Assembly (NCBI RefSeq): GCF_006363955.1
Contig: NZ_CP040948.1
Coordinates: forward strand, 558,001 to 622,000
DNA length: 64,000 nucleotides
From: Methylophilus medardicus
Lineage (GTDB): Bacteria; Pseudomonadota; Gammaproteobacteria; Burkholderiales; Methylophilaceae
Direction of reading: 5' to 3'
The position numbers were made by a program, and so were the translations under genes. Below are positions 27,476 through 37,152 of this stretch, piece by piece (positions within the stretch are counted from its first letter, which is position 1; each line of letters opens with the position of its first letter). The notes under the pieces were generated by a model that made no database searches, was not told the origin of the DNA, and worked only from the letters and a program-made list of their open reading frames with translations.

Positions 27476-27508
27476 GGCAGGCGGTTAACCCCGCTTGCCA
27501 ATTTTTTT
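27476..27508 (+). terminator. Terminator between the RTX gene and its transporter genes
   Basis: GGCAGGCGG-N6-CCGCTTGCC (one G-T pair) followed by seven T's. Leaky termination here would give more RTX protein than transporter, a usual arrangement. Confidence 0.85.
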
Positions 27509-27531
27509 ATATTGAATCATTGATCGTGAAT

Positions 27532-29259
27532 ATGTCGTCACAAGCAGAATCCATCCAGCAAACCTTATCCGAACTTTGGCCTTTGTGGCGCAAAGTATGG
27601 CTGTTTGGCTTGGTGACCCATCTGCTAATTTTGGTGCCCTCTTGGTATATGCTGGAGGTGTATGACCGCGTCATTAATAGTCGCAATGTGTCGACGTTGT
27701 TGATGCTGACAGTCATGGCGACCTTTGCATACCTGGTGATGGAAGCGCTGGAGTGGCAACGACGCCATCTGTTACAGGCAGGGGCCAATCGCTTTGAACA
27801 GGGATTGCAGCAGCGGGTGTTTGAGCGTGTGTTCGCCGCTAAATTAGCCATGCAGACGTTTCCCGCACAACAAGTATTTGCCGATTTTTCTACCCTCAAA
27901 AATGCGTTGCACTCTTCGGCCTTGCTGGGCCTGATCGATGCCCCTTTTTGTTTGATTTTTCTCGCTGCCGTGTTCTGGATTCATCCGGCACTGGGCGTGC
28001 TCACCTTATTTGGATTAGCGATACAACTCGTATTGACCGTGCATAACCAGTCGCGCGTGGCGCCGTTAATGCAGCAGGCGAACCTGCATGCAATTGAGTC
28101 ACAGCGTTATTTTGCAAGTATCAGCCGCCATGGGGATGTGATGCACGCGATGCAGATGTTGGTGCCGATAGAACAACGCTGGTTGCAACATCAGCATGGC
28201 TTTTTGTGGCAGCAGGCGCAGGCCTCGGAGCTGGCGGGAAAAAGCGCCGCCGCCTCGCGCTGGTTACAAACCTTGCAAACCAGTTTGATTCTGGGTCTGG
28301 CCTGTTATTTGTTTATCGAAGGCGAGTTAATGAATGGCGGCGCCATGATGATCGTGGCCTCCATTTTAGCCGCGCGGGTACTCACGCCACTGGTGCAATG
28401 CGTGGGTCACTGGAAAACCTATGAACAGGCGTGGACCGCCTATCAGCGTATTAACAGCTTGCTGTCAGGGGCGACGGTTGCGACCGATGGGTTGGTCCTG
28501 CCGCCACCGACGGGTGAAGTGACCGTGGAACAGCTGAGCTATGCCATGCCGCAAGCAGGAAAAACCACGACTGAAGCGTTTATCCGTCAAGTGCAATTTA
28601 AACTGGCGGCGGGGCAGGTGCTGGTTGTCGCTGGTGCATCAGCTTCAGGAAAAAGCACCTTGGCCAGGTTGCTGGTCGGTCTGCTGGCCCCAAGTAGCGG
28701 CCGCGTGCGTTTTGATGGTGTGGATGTGCATCGCTGGGATAAAACACAACTGGGGCCGCACTTGGGCTATTTGGCGCAGGAGGTCGATGTGTTTGATGGA
28801 TCGATGATCGACAATATCTGCCGCTTTCAGACGCCAGACAGTGAAGCGCTCACTGAGGTGCTGACATTGCTCGGCATGCACGAGTGGATAACTCAATTGC
28901 CGGATGGCTTAAAAACGGTGATTGGTCAATCCGGCATGATGCTGTCTGGTGGTGAGCGCCAGCTGATTGGCCTCGCGCGGGCCTTTTATGGCAAATCACG
29001 TATTGTTGTGCTGGATGAGCCGAATGCCAATTTGGATTCCACCACAGAGCGCGCCTTGCAGCAGGCGATTGCCCGCCTGAAGCAGCAGGGCACCACTTTT
29101 ATCATCATCAGCCATTTGCAGCATATTTTAAGTATTGCCGATACCATGCTGGTGATGTGCCAAGGCCAGATGATTCGTTATGGCAAACCAGCGGACGTGA
29201 TGGCAAGCTTTCAGGCAGCGCCTGTACAAGCAGAATCTGGAAAGGTGGCACAGTCATGA
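27532..29259 (+). CDS. Type I secretion ABC transporter, subunit A
   Basis: A 575-aa inner-membrane export ABC protein of the PrtD/HasD type: six transmembrane helices (about 20-310) fused to an ATPase domain (about 335-560). Walker A GASASGKST, signature LSGGERQLIGLARA, Walker B VVLDEPN and the switch His in IIISHLQ are intact. There is no N-terminal C39 peptidase domain. The ATG at 27532 is preferred to the TTG at 27520. The next gene overlaps by 4 bp and encodes a second, different ABC protein, so a heterodimer is likely. Confidence 0.9.
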   Translation: MSSQAESIQQTLSELWPLWRKVWLFGLVTHLLILVPSWYMLEVYDRVINSRNVSTLLMLTVMATFAYLVMEALEWQRRHLLQAGANRFEQGLQQRVFERVFAAKLAMQTFPAQQVFADFSTLKNALHSSALLGLIDAPFCLIFLAAVFWIHPALGVLTLFGLAIQLVLTVHNQSRVAPLMQQANLHAIESQRYFASISRHGDVMHAMQMLVPIEQRWLQHQHGFLWQQAQASELAGKSAAASRWLQTLQTSLILGLACYLFIEGELMNGGAMMIVASILAARVLTPLVQCVGHWKTYEQAWTAYQRINSLLSGATVATDGLVLPPPTGEVTVEQLSYAMPQAGKTTTEAFIRQVQFKLAAGQVLVVAGASASGKSTLARLLVGLLAPSSGRVRFDGVDVHRWDKTQLGPHLGYLAQEVDVFDGSMIDNICRFQTPDSEALTEVLTLLGMHEWITQLPDGLKTVIGQSGMMLSGGERQLIGLARAFYGKSRIVVLDEPNANLDSTTERALQQAIARLKQQGTTFIIISHLQHILSIADTMLVMCQGQMIRYGKPADVMASFQAAPVQAESGKVAQS

Positions 29260-31016
29260 TCTTTACGCGAAACGTCACTGACGCGCTTGCCCTGCGGCCT
29301 GCGGAGAAGCGCCCACTATGGTCTTTTATGCAACCGTTTGGTGGCGCGTTTTTACAAATGGTCTGGCTCAGTTTACTCACCAATGTGCTGATGCTAGTGC
29401 CAACCTTATACATGCTGCAGTTGTATGACCGTGTCATGCTCAGCCGCAACACGCTGACGTTGCTCGCGATGACGCTGCTCACTGCCGGACTATTATTACT
29501 GATGGCTGGCGCTGACTGGTTGCGCAGTTTGTATGCGATTAAAACTGGCGTGCAGTTTGACCTCACCTATGGCAAGCAAGTGTTTTCTGCCGTGTTTGAT
29601 CCGCGCAACACGCAGCGGCTGTCACCCGCCGAATCCTTGCAGCAACTTACGGCAATCCGCCAGTTTATGACGGGGCAGGGCTTGTTTGCGCTGCTCGATA
29701 TCCCTTGGAGCGTGATCTATATTGGGGTGTTATTTGCCTTGCACCCGGTGTTGGGCGCGACCGCGCTGGTGTTTTGTCTGCTGCAATCTGCCGCCGCGCT
29801 GTTGAATCAGCGCATGACGGCACAGCCTGCGCAAAGTGTGCAAGGGGCGAAGCAAGGCACCGATCATTTCTTACAGCAAAAAATACAGCATCTGCATACC
29901 AGTTATGTCTTGGGCATGCTGCAAAACCTGCGTCAGCGTTGGCAAGCTTTGTTGGCACAGCAAGCGCTAGCAGAGGCCGCTTGGATGCACGCCAGTGATC
30001 TCAGTCAGTTTGTCAGCAAATGGGTACGTTATACCCTGCAGTCGTTGATGTTGGCTGTAGCAGCTTGGCTCACCATCCACGGGGAAATCAGTGTGGGCTC
30101 CATGGTGGCCTCCAATGTGCTCATCGCGCGTGCCTTGCATCCGTTTGATGTCATGGTGCAGAGTTGGCGCCAATGGTTACAAGCTCAGTCAGCTGCGGTG
30201 GATTTGCATGGTTTGCTGAGCAATCTCGTCCTGCCAGCGTCTATGTCGGATACCACGGTGATGACACCGATCCCTTTGATCCGTCCTTATCTACTGAATC
30301 TACAGGCAGTGGGGGTCACTGCCAATTCGCGGCATCTGTTGCACGCTGTCACCCTGACGATTCAACCGGGTCGATTGCTTTGTGTGATGGGGCCGTCGGG
30401 CGCAGGCAAAAGTACATTGGCACGTTTGCTGGTGGGGGTGACAATCCCAACGGAAGGACGTTATCAGATTAATCAATCGAGCATCACGGCAGACAATGCA
30501 CGCACGCTGATGAACAGTGTGGGTTATTTGCCGCAACAGGTGTCATTGCTCGAAGGCACCATTGCCGAAAATGTTGCCCGTTTTGGCCAACTAGAGAGCC
30601 AGCATATTCTGCAGGCTTGCCAGCGTGTGGGTTTACATGAAGCCATTTTGCGGCTGCCACAGGGGTATGACACGCGGCTCGATGAGCAGGGTCTGCCTTT
30701 GTCTGGCGGTCAGCGGCAATTGTTAGGCTTGGCGCGCGCCATTTACAAAGAGCCTGCCTTGCTGGTGCTGGATGAACCGAATGCCAGCCTGGATGAATTT
30801 GGAGAGGCCCGGCTGCTGGAGTTGTTACAGGCCCTAAAAACGCTCAATACCACCATTGTGGTGATTTCGCATCGTTCTGGTGTGCTCAAGATTACCGATG
30901 ACTTGCTGGTGCTGAAACGGGGCGAAGTGGTGCATCACGGCCCGCGCGATGCCGGCATTGTTTATTTAAATCAATTGCATGCTGCTGCCAGCAGTGTGTC
31001 GACGGAGCCCGCATGA
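29256..31016 (+). CDS. Type I secretion ABC transporter, subunit B
   Basis: A 586-aa ABC exporter with the same architecture: membrane domain (about 30-320), ATPase domain (about 345-570). Walker A GPSGAGKST, signature LSGGQRQLLGLARA, Walker B LLVLDEPNASLD and H-loop VISHRS are all intact, so both partners should hydrolyse ATP. The start overlaps the previous stop (ATGA at 29256); the frame is open from 29157, but that would overlap 100 bp. Overlaps the HlyD-type gene by 4 bp. Confidence 0.92.
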   Translation: MIFTRNVTDALALRPAEKRPLWSFMQPFGGAFLQMVWLSLLTNVLMLVPTLYMLQLYDRVMLSRNTLTLLAMTLLTAGLLLLMAGADWLRSLYAIKTGVQFDLTYGKQVFSAVFDPRNTQRLSPAESLQQLTAIRQFMTGQGLFALLDIPWSVIYIGVLFALHPVLGATALVFCLLQSAAALLNQRMTAQPAQSVQGAKQGTDHFLQQKIQHLHTSYVLGMLQNLRQRWQALLAQQALAEAAWMHASDLSQFVSKWVRYTLQSLMLAVAAWLTIHGEISVGSMVASNVLIARALHPFDVMVQSWRQWLQAQSAAVDLHGLLSNLVLPASMSDTTVMTPIPLIRPYLLNLQAVGVTANSRHLLHAVTLTIQPGRLLCVMGPSGAGKSTLARLLVGVTIPTEGRYQINQSSITADNARTLMNSVGYLPQQVSLLEGTIAENVARFGQLESQHILQACQRVGLHEAILRLPQGYDTRLDEQGLPLSGGQRQLLGLARAIYKEPALLVLDEPNASLDEFGEARLLELLQALKTLNTTIVVISHRSGVLKITDDLLVLKRGEVVHHGPRDAGIVYLNQLHAAASSVSTEPA

Positions 31017-32362
31017 GACTGACCATGAATGCTGCTGTTTCTGACAATGTGCAGACCATAGAAACGTATGCCAAAAGTGTGGACCAGACGCGTAAAGGCG
31101 CTGCCATATTGCTGCTAGGTTTGCTGGGTTTTGGCTTGTGGGCCGCCTTTGCACCACTGGATGAAGGGGTGCCGACCGAAGGCGTGATCAGTGTGGAGAG
31201 TAACCATAAAGTTGTTCAGCACTTGACGGGGGGCATTGTCAGCGCGCTGCAGGTCCATGAAGGACAAGAGGTTCAAGCCGGCGATGTGTTGTTCAAACTC
31301 GACGCGCAAGCGAGTAAAGCGCGATATGAAGAGGTCTGGCAGCGTTATGCCGGGCTGCGGGCGCAGGAAGATCGTTTGCGTGCGGAGCAAAGCCATCGCG
31401 CTGCGATTGATTTTCACCCGGACCTCACCCGTGCGCAGCAAGACCCGTTGATACAACAACAGATGCGCAATCAGAGCCAGCTGCTGTTCGCTAGAACCTC
31501 GGCACTGGCCGCGGATATCGCAGGCAAGAAGGAATCTATCGCAGGCTATCAGGCACTGATCGAAGGCTATCGCGGCGTGTTATCCAGCCATGAGTCGCAA
31601 CTGGCTTTGTTGGAGCAGCAATTGCAAGGTGTGCGCGCCTTGACCGCCGAAGGCTATGCGCCGCGCAATCAGCAAAATGACCTTGAGCAGCGGGTGGCCG
31701 CATTGTATGGCGAGCGTGCCAATACGCAGGCCAATATCACGCGTGCCCAGCGTGCCATTCTCGAATTGCAACAGCAAATCACCCAGCGCAACCAGAGCGA
31801 ACAAAAGGAAATCGATGCCGACATGGCACAGGTCAAGTTGCAAGTAGAGGCCGATGCACAAAAAGTATTGGCACTGCGTCAAGAGCTGGGGCGGACCGAG
31901 ATTCGCTCGCCTGCGGCCGGGCAGGTGGTGGGTTTGCAGGTGCACACCGTGGGCGCTGTTATTCAGCCTGGCCAAAAGTTGATGGACATTGTGCCTTCTG
32001 GCGAAGCACTGATTGTTGATGCTCAGATCCCGCCACACCTAATCGATAAGATGCATGTTGGCCAGGCCGCTGATATCCGTTTCTCCACGTTTGCCAATAG
32101 CCCGCAATTGTTGGCTGAGGGGCAGTTGAAGTCATTGTCCAAAGACTTATTGAGCAAACCCGCTGCGACTGAGGAGGGTAGCCAAAGCTATTACCTCGCG
32201 CGGGTGATCCTCACTAAAAAAGGCATGCAAGCCCTGCAGGGGCGGCAGCTACAACCGGGCATGCCGGTACAGGTGGTCATTAAAACCGGTGAACGCACTT
32301 TGTGGAACTACCTGATGCATCCTCTCAGCAAGCGGTTGGCCGCCTCGATGAAGGAAGAGTAA
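31013..32362 (+). CDS. HlyD-family periplasmic adaptor of the type I system
   Basis: A 449-aa membrane-fusion protein: cytoplasmic tail, one transmembrane helix (about 30-47), a split lipoyl domain (first half GGIVSALQVHEGQEVQAGDVLFKLD), a long coiled coil (about 110-285), the second lipoyl half and a beta-barrel (EIRSPAAGQVVGLQVHTVGAVIQPGQKLMDIVP..). It bridges the ABC pair and the outer-membrane channel. Starts at 31013 in the stop codon of the ABC gene or at ATG 31025. Confidence 0.94.
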   Translation: MRLTMNAAVSDNVQTIETYAKSVDQTRKGAAILLLGLLGFGLWAAFAPLDEGVPTEGVISVESNHKVVQHLTGGIVSALQVHEGQEVQAGDVLFKLDAQASKARYEEVWQRYAGLRAQEDRLRAEQSHRAAIDFHPDLTRAQQDPLIQQQMRNQSQLLFARTSALAADIAGKKESIAGYQALIEGYRGVLSSHESQLALLEQQLQGVRALTAEGYAPRNQQNDLEQRVAALYGERANTQANITRAQRAILELQQQITQRNQSEQKEIDADMAQVKLQVEADAQKVLALRQELGRTEIRSPAAGQVVGLQVHTVGAVIQPGQKLMDIVPSGEALIVDAQIPPHLIDKMHVGQAADIRFSTFANSPQLLAEGQLKSLSKDLLSKPAATEEGSQSYYLARVILTKKGMQALQGRQLQPGMPVQVVIKTGERTLWNYLMHPLSKRLAASMKEE

Positions 32363-33783
32363 TGGAAACGCGCCACAAGCATTTTTGCGTGCCCCTTGCA
32401 CTTGATCTCGCTCGCACCCTGACGCCCTGTTTTCGCAAGTATGGCTGTTTGGATATCAAAAAAATCCTTTTTTTGGGGTTGTCATTGGTTGTGGTTTCTA
32501 CGCAGGCGCATGATGACCTCAATAGCTTATATCAACTGGCGCTGACTCATAACGCTGACTACCGAGCGGCCCTGGCAAACACTGAGGCGGAGCGAGAGGA
32601 GCTTACCAAGGCACGCGCCCTGTTTTATCCCAAGGTGCAGTTGGGCCTGACTAGAGGCCGTGGCAACACTGATCGCATCACGCAAACCACCTTGGGTGCA
32701 ATCAACACAGAGCTCGACTACTCTCTAGAGAATTACAGTCTCTCAGTCAAACAACCCTTATTTAACCGCGAAACAATGGCTATTTATAGCGGTGCTAAAT
32801 CCTATGTCAGTGCGCAGGAGTCTTTACTCGAGCAAGAGAATGCCAAACTGATCCTCAAGCTGGTGTCGGTTTATCTGGAAACCTTGTATGCACAAGAGCG
32901 TGTGCAGGTGCAGCAACGCAAACTCGAGGCGGTGAGTCAGCAGTTGCGCCAGGCCGAGCAACGCTATGCGCATGGCAGTGGCACGGTGGTGGAGGTGAGT
33001 GAAGCGCAGGCCAACCTAGATGTGGCAAAAGTGGAGCAGATTCAGGCCAGTAATGATTTGTTATCCAGCCAGCAGAGTTTGCAGGTGTTGACGGGGGCCA
33101 CAAATGCGCTCTCGGCTGCGCTGGTGGTCGATGGCGTAAGTGGCTTAGCGCTTACCACGCAAACGGTTGATGCTTGGCTGGCCTTAGCAAGACAATCTCA
33201 TCCGGAGTTGGCGGCAGCCTCTCAAACGGTGGAAGTGGCCAAAAAGGACATTGAAAAAAAACAGGCCGGACATTACCCGACGTTGGATCTGGTGGGTGTG
33301 CGCTCATATAGCCAGAATGATAGTAACAATACGCTTGGGTCACGTTTTGATACCACCACCATTGCCTTGCAGATGAATGTGCCTTTGTTTGCCGGCGGTT
33401 ACGTGAATGCCAATGTGCGCCAAAGCGCTAGCCGTTTGACGGCCAGTGAAGAAAACATGACTGCCAAGTCACGTGAGATTGAGTTCAATGTGCGCAAATA
33501 CTTTCAGGGCTTGCAAGCACAACAACAATCCATCAGTGCTTATCAACAAGCCGTGCAGTCGGCCACTATCGCTCTTGATGGCACGCAAAAAGGCTTTCTG
33601 GCCGGATTCAAAACCAACCACGAAGTGCTGGATGCGCAGCAAAAACTGTTTACCAACCAATTGTCTTTGACCAAAGCCTATTACAGCCTGATCAGCGATT
33701 GGGTCAATTTGCAGTTTAGCAGCGGCGTGCTCTCGCTGGAGGCGCTGAATCGGGTCAGCCAGTTATTTATTGTGAAAAGGTAG
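32362..33783 (+). CDS. TolC-family outer-membrane channel of the type I system
   Basis: A 473-aa TolC/AprF/PrtF-type protein with the two repeats of long helices and short beta-strands (SLYQLALTHNADYRAALANTEAEREEL.., NVPLFAGGYVNANVRQSASRL..). The signal sequence core is KKILFLGLSLVVVSTQAHD, but it begins only at about residue 33 from ATG 32362, so either the N-region is long or translation begins further in. The ATG overlaps the HlyD stop (TAATG). It ends only 5 bp before the GspG gene, joining type I and type II-like genes into one operon. Confidence 0.92.
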   Translation: METRHKHFCVPLALDLARTLTPCFRKYGCLDIKKILFLGLSLVVVSTQAHDDLNSLYQLALTHNADYRAALANTEAEREELTKARALFYPKVQLGLTRGRGNTDRITQTTLGAINTELDYSLENYSLSVKQPLFNRETMAIYSGAKSYVSAQESLLEQENAKLILKLVSVYLETLYAQERVQVQQRKLEAVSQQLRQAEQRYAHGSGTVVEVSEAQANLDVAKVEQIQASNDLLSSQQSLQVLTGATNALSAALVVDGVSGLALTTQTVDAWLALARQSHPELAAASQTVEVAKKDIEKKQAGHYPTLDLVGVRSYSQNDSNNTLGSRFDTTTIALQMNVPLFAGGYVNANVRQSASRLTASEENMTAKSREIEFNVRKYFQGLQAQQQSISAYQQAVQSATIALDGTQKGFLAGFKTNHEVLDAQQKLFTNQLSLTKAYYSLISDWVNLQFSSGVLSLEALNRVSQLFIVKR

Positions 33784-33788
33784 AAAAA

Positions 33789-34235
33789 GTGAAAACAGTG
33801 GAAACGCGGATGAAAACGGACGCTGTCGGGTGCAAACAATTCGGCTTTACCCTGCTAGAGCTGTTAGTGGTGATGGTGATTATTGGTTTGTTGGCGGGCT
33901 ATGTCGGGCCTAAATATTTTGCTCAGATTGGCAAATCCGAAACCAAAACCGCCAAGGCACAGATTGAGGCGTTATCGCGCGCGCTGGATACCTATCGATT
34001 GGATACTGGGCATTATCCGGCCACGGAACAAGGCTTGGCTGCCCTTAATCGGCAACCGAATGGTGAGGCGAAATGGCAAGGGCCGTATCTGGCCAAGGGC
34101 GTTCCTGCCGATCCGTGGGGCAGGCCTTATCTGTACCGTTATCCCGGCGAACACGGCGATTACGATGTGTGGACATTCGGCAGTGATGGCGCGGCAGGCG
34201 GTCAGGATGCTGACGCGGATGTGGGCAGTTGGTAG
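33789..34235 (+). CDS. gspG: Major pseudopilin GspG
   Basis: A 148-aa type II secretion major pseudopilin. The prepilin cleavage site is G-FTLLELLVVMVIIG, with Glu at +5, after a 19-residue leader. The C-terminal part has the GspG pattern TGHYPATEQGLAAL, WQGPYLAKGVPADPWGRPYLYRYPGEHG-YDVWTFGSDG, including the calcium-binding loop. GTG 33789 is used; ATG 33810 is an alternative that would shorten the leader. No prepilin peptidase is encoded in the window. Confidence 0.93.
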   Translation: MKTVETRMKTDAVGCKQFGFTLLELLVVMVIIGLLAGYVGPKYFAQIGKSETKTAKAQIEALSRALDTYRLDTGHYPATEQGLAALNRQPNGEAKWQGPYLAKGVPADPWGRPYLYRYPGEHGDYDVWTFGSDGAAGGQDADADVGSW

Positions 34236-34247
34236 CGCTGGGTTCGC

Positions 34248-35438
34248 ATGAAATTTGATTTAAAAGTGTTGCAGGGTGCGCAGGTGCAATGGGTGTCGCT
34301 AGAGGCGACCGACCGGCAGGCTGCGCTGCTTCAGGCGCAGGGACGCGGTTATGGGGTGTTGCAGATCCGGTCTGCGCAGACGCGGGGATGGTCGCAATGG
34401 TCCCTCAAAAAGCACCCGTTTAATCTCAGCTTGTTCAGCCAAGAGTTATTGATGCTGCTGGAATCAGGCTTAAGCCTGATCGAGGCCATCGAGGGCTTGG
34501 CCGAAAAGGAGCAGCAAGACCATGCGCGGGCAGTGCTCAGCCAATTGCGCAGCAGTTTGTTTGAAGGTTTACCTTTATCGCAGGCGCTGGCTTTACAGCC
34601 TGCGGTATTCAGTCCGCTGTATATCGCGCTGATTAAAGCCAGCGAGCGCACAGGCGATATGGTGCACGCCTTGCGGCGACATGTGGCGTATCAGGCCCAA
34701 GTCGAGGCGATTCGTAAAAAAATTATTGCCGCATCTATTTATCCGGTGTTGTTAATTGTGGTGGGTGGGCTGGTGGTGTTGTTTCTGCTGGGGTATGTGG
34801 TGCCTCGTTTTAGCACCATTTATGAAAGCGGCGGCGACCATCTACCTTGGGCCAGTCAATTATTGCTGCGGTGGGGACAACTATTGCAAGGCCATGGCGA
34901 ATGGGTGTTGTTGGCCACCTTAGCCATGGTGGGGGCAATTTGGCTGGTATTTTCACGCCCGGCCAGCAAGGGCTGGCTGATGCAGCGGATATGGCAAATC
35001 CCCAGTATGGGCGAAGCCCTGCGCATTTATCAACTGGCGCGGTTTTATCGCACCTTGGGCATGTTGTTACAGGGAGGAATTCCCTTGCTGACGGCCTTGG
35101 GCATGGTGCAATCTTTGTTGCCGCATGAGCTGCAGCTGGCCTTGCAGCGCGTGATGACCGACGTGCGTGAAGGCAAGGCCTTGTCAGGTGCGATGGAGTC
35201 GCATGGTTTAACGACTTCTATTGCGAATCGTATGCTGCGGGTCGGTGAGCGCAGTGGGCAGTTAGATGAGATGCTGGGCCGCGTGGGCGTATTTTATGAC
35301 GAAGAAACCGCGCGACGCGTTGAGTGGCTAAGCAAGTTGCTAGAGCCCGCGCTGATGGTGCTGATTGGCCTGATTGTCGGGTTGGTGGTGGTATTGATGT
35401 ATATGCCGATTTTTGAGCTAGCCGGCGCGATTGAATGA
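34248..35438 (+). CDS. gspF: GspF/PilC-type inner-membrane platform protein
   Basis: A 396-aa platform protein with two GspF domains, each with a helical bundle and membrane helices (about 160-185, 210-230, 365-390). FSQELLMLLESGLSLIEAIEGLA and RTLGMLLQGGIPLLTALGMV are the paired conserved helices. It couples the GspE ATPase to pseudopilus assembly. Starts 12 bp after gspG and lies 13 bp before the ATPase gene. Confidence 0.93.
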   Translation: MKFDLKVLQGAQVQWVSLEATDRQAALLQAQGRGYGVLQIRSAQTRGWSQWSLKKHPFNLSLFSQELLMLLESGLSLIEAIEGLAEKEQQDHARAVLSQLRSSLFEGLPLSQALALQPAVFSPLYIALIKASERTGDMVHALRRHVAYQAQVEAIRKKIIAASIYPVLLIVVGGLVVLFLLGYVVPRFSTIYESGGDHLPWASQLLLRWGQLLQGHGEWVLLATLAMVGAIWLVFSRPASKGWLMQRIWQIPSMGEALRIYQLARFYRTLGMLLQGGIPLLTALGMVQSLLPHELQLALQRVMTDVREGKALSGAMESHGLTTSIANRMLRVGERSGQLDEMLGRVGVFYDEETARRVEWLSKLLEPALMVLIGLIVGLVVVLMYMPIFELAGAIE

Positions 35439-35451
35439 GGAATGCCTAGGC

Positions 35452-37152
35452 ATGAATATGCAGGATTTACCGTACAGCGATGAGGTAGCGCCTTTGGCCG
35501 CTGCACTATTGCCACAGGCACGTTTGCTGGCCAACCAAACGGGTCGCCCGTTGATAGAAGTGCTGGAGGAACTCTCCGGCCTGACGCCGGATCTGTTTGT
35601 GCGGGCGCTAGGGCATTGTATGCATTACCCGACCATGACCACGCTCGATTTGCATGCCATGCAGCCGCTGTTTGATCTGCTGCGCTTTAACGATGCCAGT
35701 GCTATGCATGTGCTATTGATGCAGAAAGCCGACCAGTCATTACAGCTGGTCATCGCCGATCCTTTTGATGAGCCCTTGCAAATGCGTTTGCAAAGCTTGC
35801 TCCGCCAACCGGTGCAGTGGTGTCTGGCACATCGCAATGATATTGCGGCTTGCTTACAGTTTCACGAGGCGCAAATGCGTGCGCTCGATCAGGTGCATGC
35901 CAGTGATAGCCTCACTCAAGATGAAGAAGAGACACCAGTTGAGCAGCTGTCGCTGAAATCTATCAGTGAAGATAGCAGCCCGGTGGTGCGGTTTGTGCGC
36001 TCGACTTTATACGATGCCCTTAAAGCCGGTGCCAGTGATATTCATCTCGAATCTACCCTGCATGGCTTGCATGTCAAATATCGGATTGATGGCGTGCTGA
36101 CCGAGGTCGGCGGCTTGAGTGGGGTGATGCAAGCCGAGCAGGCGATTTCACGTATCAAGGTGATGTCTGAGCTGGATATTGCGGAGCGGCGTATTCCGCA
36201 AGATGGTCGCTGCAAGGTACATGCACTGGGCCGCGATATTGATTTGCGCGTCTCCATCATGCCCAGCGTGGTTGGTGAGGATGCCGTCCTGCGCGTGCTT
36301 GACCGCAAGGCACTCAGTGAAGCCCAAGGCATCAGCCTCGAGGTACTAGGATTTGCGCCCGCGCTGTTGGCGCAAATCCGCACCCAAGCAGAAGCGCCTT
36401 ACGGCATGTTGCTGGTCACCGGGCCGACTGGCAGTGGCAAAACCACCACTTTGTACGGCATGATTTCTGAGATCAACCAAGGTCAGGACAAAATTATTAC
36501 CATTGAGGACCCGGTGGAATATCAACTGCCCGGCGTGTTGCAAATCCCAGTGAACGAGAAAAAAGGGCTCACCTTTGCGCGTGGTTTGCGCTCCATTCTG
36601 CGCCACGACCCAGACAAAATCATGGTGGGTGAAATCCGCGATGGCGAAACGGCACAAATTGCAGTGCAATCGGCCTTGACCGGCCATTTGGTGCTCACCA
36701 CGGTGCATGCCAACAATGTGTTTGATGTGATTAGTCGCTTCACCAATATGGGGGTGGATGCTTACAGCTTTGTCTCGGCCGTAAATGTGATTCTGGCACA
36801 ACGGTTGGTGCGGGTAATTTGCCCTTTTTGCAAGGTCGATGACGTGCCAGAACCCGCATTGTTAGCCAAATCTGGCCTGACTGCGCAAAGCACCCAGCAT
36901 TACCAGTTTAAAAAAGGCCAGGGGTGTGGCCAGTGCCATGGGAGTGGCTATAAAGGCCGTAAGGGCATTGCCGAATTACTGCTGTTTGATGACCGCATGC
37001 GTGAGCTGATTGTATCCAAAGCGCCCATCAGTCAAATCAAGGCATTGGCGGCCACCACTGGCACGCGCGCCATGCGCGAGTCAGGCCTCGCTTTGGTAGC
37101 GGCAGGCGAAACCACGTTGCAGGAGATTAACCGTGTTACATCATTATCCTGA
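35452..37152 (+). CDS. gspE: GspE/PilB-type assembly ATPase
   Basis: A 566-aa hexameric ATPase powering pseudopilus assembly. An N-terminal GspE/MshE N-domain (about 15-150) is followed by the catalytic domain: Walker A GPTGSGKTTT (about 324-333), Asp box, Walker B IMVGEIRD, His box HLVLTTVHAN, and the zinc-binding CPFC..CGQC pair. The ATG at 35452 is chosen over TTG 35431, which overlaps gspF. The order ATPase, PilM-, N-, O-, P-like, secretin is that of pilus/MSHA-type clusters, so MshE-like is an equally fair name. Confidence 0.93.
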   Translation: MNMQDLPYSDEVAPLAAALLPQARLLANQTGRPLIEVLEELSGLTPDLFVRALGHCMHYPTMTTLDLHAMQPLFDLLRFNDASAMHVLLMQKADQSLQLVIADPFDEPLQMRLQSLLRQPVQWCLAHRNDIAACLQFHEAQMRALDQVHASDSLTQDEEETPVEQLSLKSISEDSSPVVRFVRSTLYDALKAGASDIHLESTLHGLHVKYRIDGVLTEVGGLSGVMQAEQAISRIKVMSELDIAERRIPQDGRCKVHALGRDIDLRVSIMPSVVGEDAVLRVLDRKALSEAQGISLEVLGFAPALLAQIRTQAEAPYGMLLVTGPTGSGKTTTLYGMISEINQGQDKIITIEDPVEYQLPGVLQIPVNEKKGLTFARGLRSILRHDPDKIMVGEIRDGETAQIAVQSALTGHLVLTTVHANNVFDVISRFTNMGVDAYSFVSAVNVILAQRLVRVICPFCKVDDVPEPALLAKSGLTAQSTQHYQFKKGQGCGQCHGSGYKGRKGIAELLLFDDRMRELIVSKAPISQIKALAATTGTRAMRESGLALVAAGETTLQEINRVTSLS

